Below are positions 31,901-41,701 of a stretch of 64,000 nt of DNA, piece after piece (position 1 is the stretch's first letter; each line of letters starts with the position of its first letter). The notes under the pieces were generated by a model that was not told the origin of the DNA, did not search any database, and worked only from the letters and a program-made list of their open reading frames with translations. Both the position numbers and the translations under genes were made by a program. The stretch is from NCBI GenBank assembly GCA_004565275.1, contig SDOX01000122.1, positions 880,642-944,641 of the forward strand, in the 5' to 3' direction. The stretch is from Nannochloropsis salina CCMP1776 (taxonomy: Eukaryota; Sar; Eustigmatophyceae; Eustigmatales; Monodopsidaceae).

Positions 31901-32574
31901 ATTTTGACTGAGTACACGCGTCCGAAGCGACCAAAGACCGCCTCCAAGCGCTCCTCTGTGGTCAAGGGAGACAAATTCCCCACGTGCAAATTCGTCGTGT
32001 GCGGGTCCCCGTCATCCAAGGAGCCCTCCCGTGGACAGGTCTCCTCCTTGCTCACCCCATATTCCTGCGATTGCTTGAGTTCTTCCAAAAAGGCGTCGAT
32101 TTGACGCGGCCCTTTCTTCGAGTTGGCCGACGCCAGCCCAGGCACGAGGGCGGGACCGCTACTTCCTCCGCCATGGCTTCTGTTCCCCAAGGTGGAGCCA
32201 CTGGCGAATGTGGTCCTCGTGGAGTCCGCCGCTGTGGCGCTTGTGTGGGAAGGAAAGGCAGCCGTAGGGAGGGGCGCCAAGGGCGCTTTCGAGGCCAGAG
32301 AGACGGGCATTTGCGGCTGGTAGTGGGAAGGGCCGTCATCTGCAAGGCCAGCCCGGCCCTTGCCACTGCTGCCTCTCCGACTACCATCCCTGGCTCGCAC
32401 GAACCGCTTCCCATCGCTACCGTTGCCGTCCCCGGCGTCAAATGAGGCGACGAATTGCTCGTAGATTTTAGCAGCCTCAGCATCCTCCTGACGCTTCCTA
32501 GCCTCCCGTTCCTCTTTTTCCTTGTGGAACCGGGTCTTTTTAACGGCCGGCTTGGCGTTGTTGTTAGCTGACAT
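28918..32574 (-). CDS. SR140/U2SURP-like splicing factor (RRM, SURP, RS, CID)
   Basis: Single exon, 1218 residues. It resembles U2SURP (SR140), a protein associated with the U2 snRNP. The N-terminal helix SKKGPRQIDAFLEELKQSQE at about 152-171 matches the family. An RRM follows at about 193-277 (NLHVGNLSPLTTEERL, NTGFVSFYTRADAEDA). A SURP module lies at about 470-520 (LISRTARFVAKDG, NPRFRFLWEGDSPEALFYRW). An RS-type domain with many Arg-Ser dipeptides, near 560-690, sits between SURP and the CTD-interacting CID-like domain (about 720-880, SRKDYETFVALLRALDG, VARLYLVSDILHNSSAGV). The C-terminus carries a helical cwf21-like segment and a basic end. Role: pre-mRNA splicing in the nucleus, by homology. 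Absence of introns in so long a gene is notable for a splicing factor. Confidence 0.92.
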   Translation of the reverse strand: MSANNNAKPAVKKTRFHKEKEEREARKRQEDAEAAKIYEQFVASFDAGDGNGSDGKRFVRARDGSRRGSSGKGRAGLADDGPSHYQPQMPVSLASKAPLAPLPTAAFPSHTSATAADSTRTTFASGSTLGNRSHGGGSSGPALVPGLASANSKKGPRQIDAFLEELKQSQEYGVSKEETCPREGSLDDGDPHTTNLHVGNLSPLTTEERLEAVFGRFGRVYSVKIMWPRSEEERARGRNTGFVSFYTRADAEDAKDQLQDFLLDDHRIGIGWSKAVKKLANLSPSTLVSPSALPPGLSLPPSALHGASGSEEEGRSLKGSGRRGGDGELPGAGLTTALQAGLGPAGGEGEATGRLVAADSAAAALGQGSSVRPPTSTSSSASSPPSSLSSNPLEEALRRATSISSRVVQEPPRLDDGEDEGRGRRGGRYGRSRSRSPEGEPVRRKEGEEEEKEPGPGDVVLPVHFPEDKDVEFLISRTARFVAKDGGPLEERLKVTESQNPRFRFLWEGDSPEALFYRWRVFSFLMGDTETRWRVRPFQMTVDGPFWVPPAIPGAWRDRREVKEQAKEEKTSDYGERGREKGRDRGRSRSPERRKEAGERGRSRSRGKDRRQSRSRERERGGRHESRSRSRERSRSRERGRRRRNRSHSASRSRSRSPGGSRRGEGRGRVGAPGDEGQEAVMPAAAFLTGRQAERARDIARGRAPSSRLSRKDYETFVALLRALDGGRAKIKEGMGFALDHADASEEVVGLLKESLCAEKGWSEDLAGEQPVSLARRVARLYLVSDILHNSSAGVRNASTYRTSLQLALPYVFSAFHNSLAVLGRLTAQHVEEKLLKVLKVWGEWSIYPPLFIAGLEATLTVDLEKEGEEKGGEEEGKEEDLEKGRDALVRQARQAGLTTECPLVLLLRKMKRLDEFVKKKAAGEKRLEGGRWTGGDTRGGRGARGGEWEAGGSSASEMSRYGPGASAAPLRQVEVEVEEEDEEEVDGKPMDEASTSIFSSKYGWARGDDDQDSEGEDVDGRPLDLSALASEARAPGQSTRPGDRSRRAIAAGKAKKRRRTGEATYSSSSSDDDEDGGRTISIGQALGTGPLGQEELHRRPHSHGKHQQKPPPQWTAQEEEARRAMLRSLETGLLHFRDDLEAKGENVESIEAAVQERRQAMVSTWETQTLAQRKGLGVATAVVVERSAVITSRGKGKVDALGPGGGSGEERQAKRKR

Positions 32575-33679
32575 AATTTGCAGCTATACAGCCATGTCTG
32601 TAAGCTACAGGAAGAAATGTTGAATGCGTAATCGGCGGAGTAGGGATGATGCTTTTGATGTCTTCATAAGCACGCAACGAGGCTCCAAGGAGAAGGCGAC
32701 CCCACGCAAACTTTTACAAACCCAAAACCAGCATAAGTGACATTCACTTCCCACAGTATGCTCAAATCACAATTATGGACATGTCCTAAGGCTGGTTGCG
32801 CGCTTAACACAACGTCCCGACGCCCTGTACCCGTCGTTGCCCACCGTTGCTTTGGGGGGGATGGGGAGGCTGCTGCTTGGCTATGTGGCTTGGCAAAGTC
32901 TTAAATTCCAAACTTCGAGTCTGGGAGCCCGAAAGCGTAATCCGAAAAAGTCTCCGTCAAAAAATGGAGGAGAGCACGCGCCGCACCCCGGCCCTGCGGG
33001 CTCGAGCGACTTCATCTCGTCTGGCTTTGTCACAGAGGGATTAAGCGACACCAGCGAGAGGGCTCCCTGACAGAGGAAGCGCTTCTCGTGCCTGTGAGAA
33101 GGGAATCAGGGCCCGACCACGTGGGAGACATGGCACCACGCGAGGACGATAAGTTGTCCATGTTGGAGTGTGAGATGCATTGAGCGCGTTGCGGGTAGAT
33201 AGCGCCCTGTGGTACGCGTTTTGGGACATTAATGCGTCTGTTCAAGCCTCATGCAAGGGCGGGAGTTTCACGAACTTCTGACTGTTCCGGAAAATCAAAA
33301 GCTGTATCACTGGCATGGCAAGTGACCAGACGCATAACCATTGGCATTGCTCGAAAGGGAGGAAATCTGGTTACGTTGTAGGTGGACTAGGACCTCGGAA
33401 ACTGTGCTTTACGGCTATGACTGGTACTGATGTGTTGATATTTCAGGCGAGAGGGAAGAGCAACCCGAGTGCAGCGACAGCGCCTCACACCGATAATTTT
33501 GTGCATCCTACCCACTATTTCGTGTATGCCTGAATTTCTTAAACTAGCTTTGTGCTCTTATTCAAGCGCTTGCGAGTCTTATGCCTTTTTCAATGGTGAG
33601 ATAGACCGGAAGACATGCCTAACTTCAAGCCATCCTCCCGAACAGGAAAACTACACACATCAAAACAACACATCCAAAA
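32575..33679. promoter_or_regulatory. Divergent intergenic region, 1105 bp
   Basis: Between the SR140-like gene (-) and polyubiquitin (+). Among the longest spacers in the window, in keeping with a strong, regulated ubiquitin promoter, but no heat-shock or TATA element is claimed. No coding frame here is credible. Confidence 0.4.
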
Positions 33680-34521
<842 letters not shown>

Positions 34522-35221
34522 ACATCCGATTTTTCAATTCCTCTGGCGCATTTCTTCCCCGACATGCTTTGTTCTTGCTCCGACAGACTTATGTCGTCAG
34601 TGTTGTAATGTTGAGAAGTGAGGCTGGGGGAACACATGCGCATGACACAGGGGGTGGATGAAATGCGTACGGTGAGGGATCGGGAGGGATGGAAGAATCG
34701 AATGTATGCACAGGCTATACGTCAGTAAAATATGGATCGAAAGAGGTTTACGTTAAGAAAAGAGCAATTATACGTCGCTCTAATATCTCGTGTACCTTGA
34801 GTTGTTTGTCATGATCTGTAGAGGAGAAGGATATGAACAGATGCGGGTAGAACCGCTGTGACATACGACGATGTGTTGTAGAAGGGGTGCGTACAGTCCT
34901 CATACGTTGATAGGAAAGACATATCGAGCAGGAAATGTTGGATTGGCAAGCGACGGATGGGAAAGCAAGCCGCAAAACTAGTTTTTTTGCTAGAAGAGCC
35001 TTGACGAAGCTGCGTTATCACAAGGACGGTGTGTACGCATGTGAGCCACAGGAGAAGCCAACGAACAGAAGAAGAAATCTAAACAAAAACGCGGTGATGC
35101 ACTCAGCGTGTTTACTCCCTTTTTTCGTTTTTTTTTCTTTCCGCGTCCGAATCTTCGTCTTGGCCCCGCTACCGACTTCGCGACAGACCGACTGCTGTTG
35201 CCTATGCTCCCTTTCGAGAAT
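34522..35221. other. Convergent intergenic spacer, 700 bp
   Basis: Between polyubiquitin (+) and the plastid membrane protein gene (-). Nothing recognisable beyond presumed 3' regions. Confidence 0.55.
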
Positions 35222-35779
35222 TCAAATGTCACTGCAGCGCCCTCCTTCCAAGGGCACTGCCTCAGGGACAGACCCGTATTGCTGGATCGTGGTGCCAAGA
35301 ACCACCGCTCCGACCAAAATGGCTAGAAAGCTCAAGCCCTCTACTGCCCCTAGCAACCCTGCTGGTCCTGCTGGCAGACCCGTACCCGTCCGGATTTTCT
35401 TTACGATGGACCAGCCCGCAATACCGACGACAACTAGATAGGAAATCCCTTCCAGAGCGCCAAGGGATCCGCCCGGTCCTGCCGGAAGACCGCACCCCGT
35501 CGTCTTAAGGACGTATTCCGAGTAGAGAACAACAGGACATGCTACAAGTCCGAGCGCTGTTACCGCAAGACCCGCTCCTCCAATCTCCTCGGCTTCATCG
35601 TCACCGCTACTGGCCAAAAGTAGAGTCTTCGACGTTGGATTCGGGCATGTGGCCTTTGAAGGCCATGGAAGCCTCTTTGACACCAGGCGATGACTTGTAG
35701 AACGTGGCACGAAAGCTTCAATGCTGCTAATGACAACCAGCAATGAAACGCACAAAATTATGCATTTATTTGCGGTCAT
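35222..35779 (-). CDS. Plastid-targeted membrane protein with internal duplication
   Basis: Single exon, 185 residues. The start shows a signal peptide (hydrophobic residues 6-21) followed by AFVPRS, with Phe at the predicted cleavage point. This is the bipartite plastid-targeting pattern of algae with red-type complex plastids. A Ser/Lys-rich transit stretch and an acidic patch (SSGDDEAEE) lead into a hydrophobic region from about 70. Two similar segments follow, TGCGLPAGPGGSLGALEG and GTGLPAGPAGLLGAVEG, each with membrane segments beside it, so the protein has about four helices arranged as two similar halves. I do not recognise a named family and assign no function. Thylakoid or envelope location is inferred. 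It is divergent to the PhyH-like gene over 351 bp. Confidence 0.85.
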   Translation of the reverse strand: MTANKCIILCVSLLVVISSIEAFVPRSTSHRLVSKRLPWPSKATCPNPTSKTLLLASSGDDEAEEIGGAGLAVTALGLVACPVVLYSEYVLKTTGCGLPAGPGGSLGALEGISYLVVVGIAGWSIVKKIRTGTGLPAGPAGLLGAVEGLSFLAILVGAVVLGTTIQQYGSVPEAVPLEGGRCSDI

Positions 35780-36130
35780 TCTCGATGCTTCCTAACCGCG
35801 ACTATATCTGAATGAGGAGATGGCAAAGCTTGCCACAGTAAGTCGGTGAGTACCTAATATGTACAAACTGGAAACTCCCTCCTCGAAGGAAGCATCCTGC
35901 GTCAACTATGCAATTAATTACTCCCTAGTACTGCCATGAGATAGAATAGAGTGAAAGACGTCAAGCCAAGAGACAAGGAAGCCCTTACGCGGCCAATCAT
36001 GGCTTATGTATTCCTTTCTCGTTTTTAACCTCCTCACCCCCCGACACGAGTCGCTGCTATCCCAAAGTAGCCTCTGTCGCATTCTAATAAATTCCCTTCA
36101 CTTGAATCCTGAAATTCCACAGCCCCGGGA
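35780..36130. promoter_or_regulatory. Divergent intergenic region, 351 bp
   Basis: Short spacer between the plastid membrane protein gene (-) and the PhyH-like gene (+), so the promoters must lie close together or overlap. Inferred from gene layout only. Confidence 0.4.
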
Positions 36131-37494
36131 ATGGTGAATGAAGACAGCTATCTTGTACCGCCAAAACTTCTGGAGGCCTTTCGCCGGGACGGGGTCGTGG
36201 TATTGCCTGGAGTCTTCACTGAAGAGGAGATACTCGAGGCCAAGACAGGGTTAGCGACAACACTTAAAATACATGAAGTGGTGAGCAAAATTATGATGCG
36301 ATTGCGATGTTTACTTTCCCGTTTTCTCCCGCCCTCTCGAAGTTCTCCCCTGTCTGATACACATTGTTATGTCGCCTTTCACCATGACTCGAAAAACCTT
36401 CTCAATTTCCTTCGCTCACTGTGACAAATTAGGACGTTCAAGATCTTGAGAAGACGGCTGGTAATTTACGCAAACTTTCTACCACCGGGGGCTCCGGAGG
36501 CGTACTAGACATTTTTTACGCTCCTTGGAAGCTTCGCCTTTCAGAAAATCCTCGATTCTTCAGCGCGATTTCTCAATTATGGGGAGCTACTTACGCAGAA
36601 GGACGCGAATCGTCAAAGGGAGGCGTTTGTACGGATGTGAGAAAAGGGACGATGGAAGGACAGGGAGAGGGGAGGGAGGAAGAAAGAGGGATTGACGGGA
36701 AAGATGACGAGCACCCGCTGTACGCCCATCCCCACGGACCCTTCGACCCCCGGCGCGGCTATTTCTACCTAGACCGGTGTGGGTTCCGTGTGCCTGATCG
36801 CATCAGTGCACAGCATGCCAAGGGGAAACGGCCTCTGCAACGCTCGCTCACTCCCCACCTCGATTGTTGCCCGGCAGCGCTCTATACCTCGGAAAAGGCG
36901 GTCCCACGCTGGCGCCCCGTCCAGAGCTTCGTGGCCCTCACAGACAATTTGGGGCCTCAGACCGGCGGCTTTGAATGCGTGAAAGGCTGGCATCGGACCT
37001 TCCAGAGCTGGGCGGACCGTCGACCGACCTGTCGTCAGACTGGGAAAGCCGCGCCTTGCGTCGGCGACTTCACCCCCATCCGTCCCGTGGAAGACGCCGA
37101 GGTGATTGCTCGCTTTGCTCCTGTCTACTACCAGGCTGGAAGCGTCATAGCCTTCGATTGGCGCATCCCCCATGCCAACGCCACGCACCATGTCGGGCCG
37201 GAACCTCGGCAAGTCAGCTACGCCAGTTTTCTTCCCGATGTGCCGGTGAACCGGGAATATGCCCGGCGCCAAGCTCAACGGTTTTACAACGGGTTGCAGC
37301 CGGACGACCAATGGAAAGAAATTTCCGACAGTAGGGAGGTATATGGCGATGGCTCTGTCTTCGCATTCTCCGACTTGGGGCGCCGCTTGCTGGGATTCGG
37401 TGCGGAGGAAGTGTGTTTACGCGCTGAAAATGAAATCGGAGCTCTAGAAAGAGACGATGCGGGCAGAGAGGACAATTTGTGCAGATTCTCATGA
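36131..37494 (+). CDS. Phytanoyl-CoA dioxygenase (PhyH)-like 2-oxoglutarate/Fe(II) oxygenase
   Basis: Two exons, 36131-36280 and 36433-37494, with a 152-bp phase-0 intron (GTG|gtgagc ... attag|GAC), give 403 residues. The N-terminus FRRDGVVVLPGVFTEEEI is the usual opening of the PhyH family. The iron-binding pair is in TPHLDCCP, and the distal His and the 2-oxoglutarate-binding Arg are in IPHANATHHVGPEPRQVSY. Between residues about 120 and 150 there is a Gly/Glu-rich insert (EGQGEGREEERGIDG) that is probably a loop. Members oxidise small lipophilic or other metabolites using Fe(II) and 2-oxoglutarate; the substrate here cannot be told from sequence. No peroxisomal PTS1 is present (it ends CRFS), so it is unlikely to be the classic peroxisomal enzyme. 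Confidence 0.9.
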
Positions 37495-37907
37495 CGTAGA
37501 CAGGCGGGAGATCCTTGTAGTGCGCGGGACAGAAAAGGGAATGTGGGAAACAAGGGCGCACCTAGAGGTTTTTTGCAAAACTCTCATTGTTTTCTCAAAA
37601 AAGCTTCTGATGTTGCCTGTATTACAGGAAAGGAATGCATTATAGCTAAAGCCCTGGATTGGACCGTACGAAGTCGTCCGGTCCAGGGGTTTGCTAATCC
37701 ATAGGAGTCTCCGTTCTTGTGAAATGGACAACATAACCAAGCTCTTGTAAGATGGACACGTTGGCATGGATATAAAGCAAATGTAGGACTATGATCGCCG
37801 TTGTCCAGGAAAATTTGCTTCCTGTAAATTTCTTTTCCACATCCAAGGGGCACAAAAGTTGTCCTCCACAAGCGGCTACTCTTTTACGTAGAACGATCCC
37901 ACATTCG
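37495..37907. other. Convergent intergenic spacer, 413 bp
   Basis: Between the PhyH-like gene (+) and NDUFS6 (-). Contains no credible frame. Presumed 3' regions. Confidence 0.55.
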
Positions 37908-38270
37908 TCAGTGATGTGCCATCTTGTACTGCAGTCCACAGTACTTGCAGGTTGCAACTTCCTCCCCCACTGTGTTGAGCTGGATGTACTCGATCGGGTG
38001 ACCCATAGCCCCTCCCCCTCCATCGCACAACGCCACCGTCCCATGCACCTCTGTCACCGGGAACTGTGCGACGAGTTCTTCGGCATTACTTCGGTGTGCG
38101 CCGTGAGTGTACGGAGAGTTGCTGGGGTTTGAAGGCGGGGACGAGGATGGGGGAACAGAGAAGCAACGCCGCGAAGGGGCGCTCATGATAGCAAGCGCAT
38201 GCACGCTGCGCTGAACCCGGAAGGCTGCCTTTACAGTTGCGAGCTGCCGTGTAATTGAATTGCGCAGCAT
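37908..38270 (-). CDS. NDUFS6: NADH:ubiquinone oxidoreductase subunit NDUFS6 (13 kDa, zinc-binding)
   Basis: Accessory subunit of mitochondrial complex I that binds zinc and is needed for late assembly. Single exon, 120 residues, typical size. The first 40 residues are Arg/Ser-rich with no acidic residue, a mitochondrial presequence. The C-terminal zinc domain (CHCC type) is complete: CDGGGGAMGHP gives Cys82 and His91, and TCKYCGLQY gives Cys108 and Cys111, ending MAHH. It is divergent to COQ4 over only 327 bp, so a complex I subunit and a ubiquinone-synthesis protein probably share a promoter region. Confidence 0.95.
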   Translation of the reverse strand: MLRNSITRQLATVKAAFRVQRSVHALAIMSAPSRRCFSVPPSSSPPSNPSNSPYTHGAHRSNAEELVAQFPVTEVHGTVALCDGGGGAMGHPIEYIQLNTVGEEVATCKYCGLQYKMAHH

Positions 38271-38597
38271 GATTTCCTGATGTGTGTGCTGCGATCCTGT
38301 GCCCTGTGTTTGGTGCCCGGGTTGAGGCAGGAAAGGAATTTAGTCTTCGAGATGACCCACGCTTAGTGCTACGTGCTTGCCCCTTCCTCGGCCCCAGGCT
38401 TCCACATTCATGGCATTGAAGCACCGCAACGTTATCGGCATGCTATTATTCTCTGAGAATAAATGTGATGATAGGCACAACAAAGCGCGCGCACGCACTT
38501 AATCTTGACGACTCTAACCAGCCTTCACGCCTGTACCCTGTAGCTTGCTGCTCCTGATGCCTTGTTAACCGCAACCTTTCGAACCACATACACGCAC
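38271..38597. promoter_or_regulatory. Short divergent region between NDUFS6 and COQ4
   Basis: These 327 bp lie between the starts of two respiratory-chain genes on opposite strands. A shared bidirectional promoter is likely from position and related function. If COQ4 in fact starts at 39000, the region extends to 38999. Confidence 0.5.
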
Positions 38598-39932
38598 ATG
38601 ACCCGTCAATCAGCGTTTATGCATCATATACGCCATATTTTATCTGGCTCATGTATCCGCATGGGTCTGTCCACGACGCAAAACCACGTTGACGCGGGCG
38701 CGAGACAAATGAAGGCTTCCATTCCGATCTCTACGTCTCCCCTGGCAAGCACGCAGACCAGCATTGTCATAACATACATTTCTAGGACATCGATTTTCTC
38801 AATCGCGGGAGTACCACCAGTGCGCTCAATCATATGTTCACCGCCGAGGCTTTTTTTCCAACGTGTGAAGAGAGCACTAAAGGGGTGTCTTATTTTTAAG
38901 CAGCGTCATACGCCAGCGGTACTAGTAGTCGTTGGGCACTCGAACGTCTCAGACCTCAGCTGCTCCATTTTGGCCCGCACAGCTCCGCTATCGATCAACA
39001 TGCGCCCACTGACCAACATGCTACACAGGAATATCACCTTGACGTCCAAAGTGCCTTACCTCATGCGTGCGAAAGTTGTGAGCCTGAGAGGTACGTGCAC
39101 GACCGCGACCTCCTCCCTTCTAGGCGTTCCAAGTCGACCTCAAGCCCCTTGCGCACGCACATTCAAGCGGATGCGGCCATTTTCCACCACTTCGTCCAAG
39201 TCATCTGGCGGCGAGGAAACGTCACCACCCGCAGTGCCAGAGACGCCCTTGTATTCTTCTCACATTCCCACAAGCGGCTTCCAGAAGCTCTACATTGCTG
39301 GGTTTTCAGCCGCTACCGCTTTCCGCGATCCAGAGCGGGGTGATATGGTAGCAGCTTTGGGTGAAACAACCGGAACGAGGGCTTTGCAGCGTCTGAGGCG
39401 TGCCATGTCTGCTGACCCTGTGGGACGAGAACTGCTGGCGGCTAAACCCGACATCAAAGAAGACTCGACGCGTCCAGATCGTCTTCGGAGACTCCCTGAA
39501 GGTACCTTTGGTCGCGAGTACGCCCGTTTCCTCGACCACCACGGCTATTCTCCCGATGAGCGCGCGGCGGTCCGATTCGTGGATGATGCGGAATTGGCCT
39601 TCGTAATGCAACGGTACCGACAAGTGCATGATTTTTGGCACGTGTTGTGCGGACTGCCGCCTACAGTTCTGGGAGAGTTGGCGCTAAAGTGGTTCGAGAT
39701 GGTCCAAACTCGCTTGCCCATTGCGGCTTTTAGTGGCGTAGTGGGGCCTTTATCTTTGTCGGCGCAAGAGCGAAAACTTCTTAAGGAGCAATATATACCC
39801 TGGGCGGTGCGGGCGGCAGTCAAAGCCAGGCCATTAATGTGCGTCTGGTACGAGCGTAGCTTCGAGGAACCTTTGGAACTGATGCGGAAACGACTACAAA
39901 TCGTAACAGCTCCGCCGATGACGACTGTGTAA
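38598..39932 (+). CDS. COQ4: COQ4-like ubiquinone biosynthesis protein
   Basis: Mitochondrial inner-membrane, matrix-side organiser of the coenzyme Q synthesis complex. The C-terminal 230 residues match COQ4 closely: SHIPTSGFQKLYIAGFSA, RGDMVAALGETTG, PEGTFGREYARFLD, and the zinc motif HDxxHx11E (HDFWH ... LGE; His344, Asp345, His348, Glu360 from the ATG at 38598). The family part is preceded by a long N-terminal region rich in Arg, Ser and Thr and poor in acids, as in mitochondrial presequences. The frame is open from before 38598, but ATG codons at 39000 and 39059 are also possible and would give a more usual length (about 310 residues). I kept the upstream ATG because an open run of 134 codons is unlikely by chance. 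Confidence 0.9.
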   Translation: MTRQSAFMHHIRHILSGSCIRMGLSTTQNHVDAGARQMKASIPISTSPLASTQTSIVITYISRTSIFSIAGVPPVRSIICSPPRLFFQRVKRALKGCLIFKQRHTPAVLVVVGHSNVSDLSCSILARTAPLSINMRPLTNMLHRNITLTSKVPYLMRAKVVSLRGTCTTATSSLLGVPSRPQAPCARTFKRMRPFSTTSSKSSGGEETSPPAVPETPLYSSHIPTSGFQKLYIAGFSAATAFRDPERGDMVAALGETTGTRALQRLRRAMSADPVGRELLAAKPDIKEDSTRPDRLRRLPEGTFGREYARFLDHHGYSPDERAAVRFVDDAELAFVMQRYRQVHDFWHVLCGLPPTVLGELALKWFEMVQTRLPIAAFSGVVGPLSLSAQERKLLKEQYIPWAVRAAVKARPLMCVWYERSFEEPLELMRKRLQIVTAPPMTTV

Positions 39933-40201
39933 TCAACGTGGGATTTCATACGTACATACAATTACGGATGCGTCAGGAGTGAAAGCAATGATGTGGACCT
40001 TTCCAATAGGTCGGACAAGCATGTTTTTGAATCCCTGTGTAGAAGTATTGCTTCGTTGGGATTATCTTACGAACCGCTGGTTGACATTGATATTCGGTTA
40101 CATTTATTCTCGTCATTCTTCTTCATGAGCTCGGAGTCATAATCGATACTTCCGGTTTCCGTCCAGTTTTCCCCATAACTTCCTATCATCCGCCACTTCC
40201 T
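39933..40201. other. Convergent spacer, 269 bp
   Basis: Short 3' to 3' spacer between COQ4 (+) and the coiled-coil gene (-). Confidence 0.5.
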
Positions 40202-41701
40202 TTACCGCTGTTTTGACATGTCTCCAGCCCCTGTCACTGGTTCGTGCTTGCCCGAAGCCGTCGCAATGCGCGGGTCTTTGTGTATGTACTCGACAGGGGG
40301 TGCCGTAGGGTCAGGCGACACATAACCGATTTGTTCGAAGAGGGCCTTGTTCAGTGCCATTTCCGAGGGTTGGACGAAGCCAACAGTAATGCGTTGATTT
40401 TGTTCCTGCTGTTCTTGAATCTGCTTGGCAAGCAGCCGCTGATAATCTTTGAGGGCGGTACGCATCGCTCGTTGCTTTGCAAGGGCCTCCTCCTGCGCCG
40501 CCTGATTGCGAGAAAGCATCGCCTCGGCCATCGCACGTTCTTCCGCTAGCATCTGCTCTTTCCGCTCAGCTTTTAAACGCATTTCGAGGTCCAAGGCTTT
40601 GAGCTGTGCGATTGTTGCAGCCTTTTGCTTCTCTTTGCGCCTTTTCTCCTCTGCTTCGTGCGCGGCTCTGGCAAGTTCTTGATGCCTAAGTGCTCGACGT
40701 TCGTCCTCCTCCACTTTTCGCTTCAAGACCTCCTGGGCGGTCATACTGTACGAAATCTCTTTGGCTTCTTGCCTGGCCACGACTTTTTGAAAGGCCGCGT
40801 GCTGCTCTCGATCTTTCTTATCTTGCGCTGCCTCCCACTCCTTCCCCAGTCTGATGATCTCCTCCGCCTCCTCCTGCTTGCGTTTGATCCTATCTCGAGT
40901 CTGCTGCTGCACATCTTCCTGAATCTCTTTCATTCGCTCGCGGTCTGCCCGTTTCTGGCGTTGCATCGCTTCAATTTGTTCAATGGCAACACGACGAGCC
41001 TCCTCCAGTTCCGTTCGCTCTCTCTCTATTTGCTTCTGGCGCTGCAGTAATTTCTGTTGCCGAGTTCTTTCCATATCCTTGCAAAATTCCGTACGATATG
41101 CTACCATACTGCTCATATGTGCATTACGCGCTGCCTGCTCAGCCTCTTTTTGCATTTGAGCGTCTTTCTCCAACTGCTGCGCCCACGCGCGCGATTCAGC
41201 TTTCGTGGCTTCTTCTTGAGCTTGCCGATCACGCACTTGACCGTCGTAAAATCGGGATAAATCGCGCTTCTCGTTTTGCACCTTCTTGAGTATCTCCTTG
41301 TCATGAGAGATTTGATCTTGGCGGCGTTTAGTGTCCATCAAATGCCAAGCGTCTGCATTGCGCTTTAGCTGGTACAATTGTCTAAGCGTCAATCCTTGCC
41401 GTGTCACTTGTCGAGGAGTATCGCTCTCCAAGATGTTCAGCGCAGAGTTCGCAACATCATTGCTTGAAATTGCGCTACAACGAGAATCTGGCCTTCGGAT
41501 GGGCACCGACAGGTCCTTTTGATCCGAGTGGGAGGAAGTCGGCAACGTGCAGGAGGAAGAAGATACAGTCTGAATTGGCATGGCTTCAACAGCTGAAGCC
41601 GCTATCGATGTTGTCTTGTGGCCAAGCAATGTTTGGTTGTACAGTTTAGAGGGGAGTTTTGTCTTCCTAGTGCGCCCTTGTGGGTCCCGTGGGGGATACA
41701 T
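40202..41701 (-). CDS. Long coiled-coil protein, trichohyalin-plectin-homology (axonemal) type
   Basis: Single exon, 499 residues. The first 90 residues are Ser/Thr-rich and disordered. Residues about 95-440 are an almost unbroken, highly charged helix full of Arg, Glu, Gln and Lys with a heptad-like hydrophobic pattern (for example RTRQQKLLQRQKQIERERTE and MRLKAERKEQMLAEERAM). The C-terminal 60 residues (FVQPSEMALNKALFEQIGYV) are less charged. This resembles the TPH-domain group that includes MNS1, trichoplein, CFAP45 and CFAP53 of cilia and centrioles, but coiled coils look alike, so family membership is only suggested. If the organism is a non-flagellate alga, a centriolar or cytoskeletal role, or a relic of flagellate ancestry, would have to be considered. 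Confidence 0.8.
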   Translation of the reverse strand: MYPPRDPQGRTRKTKLPSKLYNQTLLGHKTTSIAASAVEAMPIQTVSSSSCTLPTSSHSDQKDLSVPIRRPDSRCSAISSNDVANSALNILESDTPRQVTRQGLTLRQLYQLKRNADAWHLMDTKRRQDQISHDKEILKKVQNEKRDLSRFYDGQVRDRQAQEEATKAESRAWAQQLEKDAQMQKEAEQAARNAHMSSMVAYRTEFCKDMERTRQQKLLQRQKQIERERTELEEARRVAIEQIEAMQRQKRADRERMKEIQEDVQQQTRDRIKRKQEEAEEIIRLGKEWEAAQDKKDREQHAAFQKVVARQEAKEISYSMTAQEVLKRKVEEDERRALRHQELARAAHEAEEKRRKEKQKAATIAQLKALDLEMRLKAERKEQMLAEERAMAEAMLSRNQAAQEEALAKQRAMRTALKDYQRLLAKQIQEQQEQNQRITVGFVQPSEMALNKALFEQIGYVSPDPTAPPVEYIHKDPRIATASGKHEPVTGAGDMSKQR

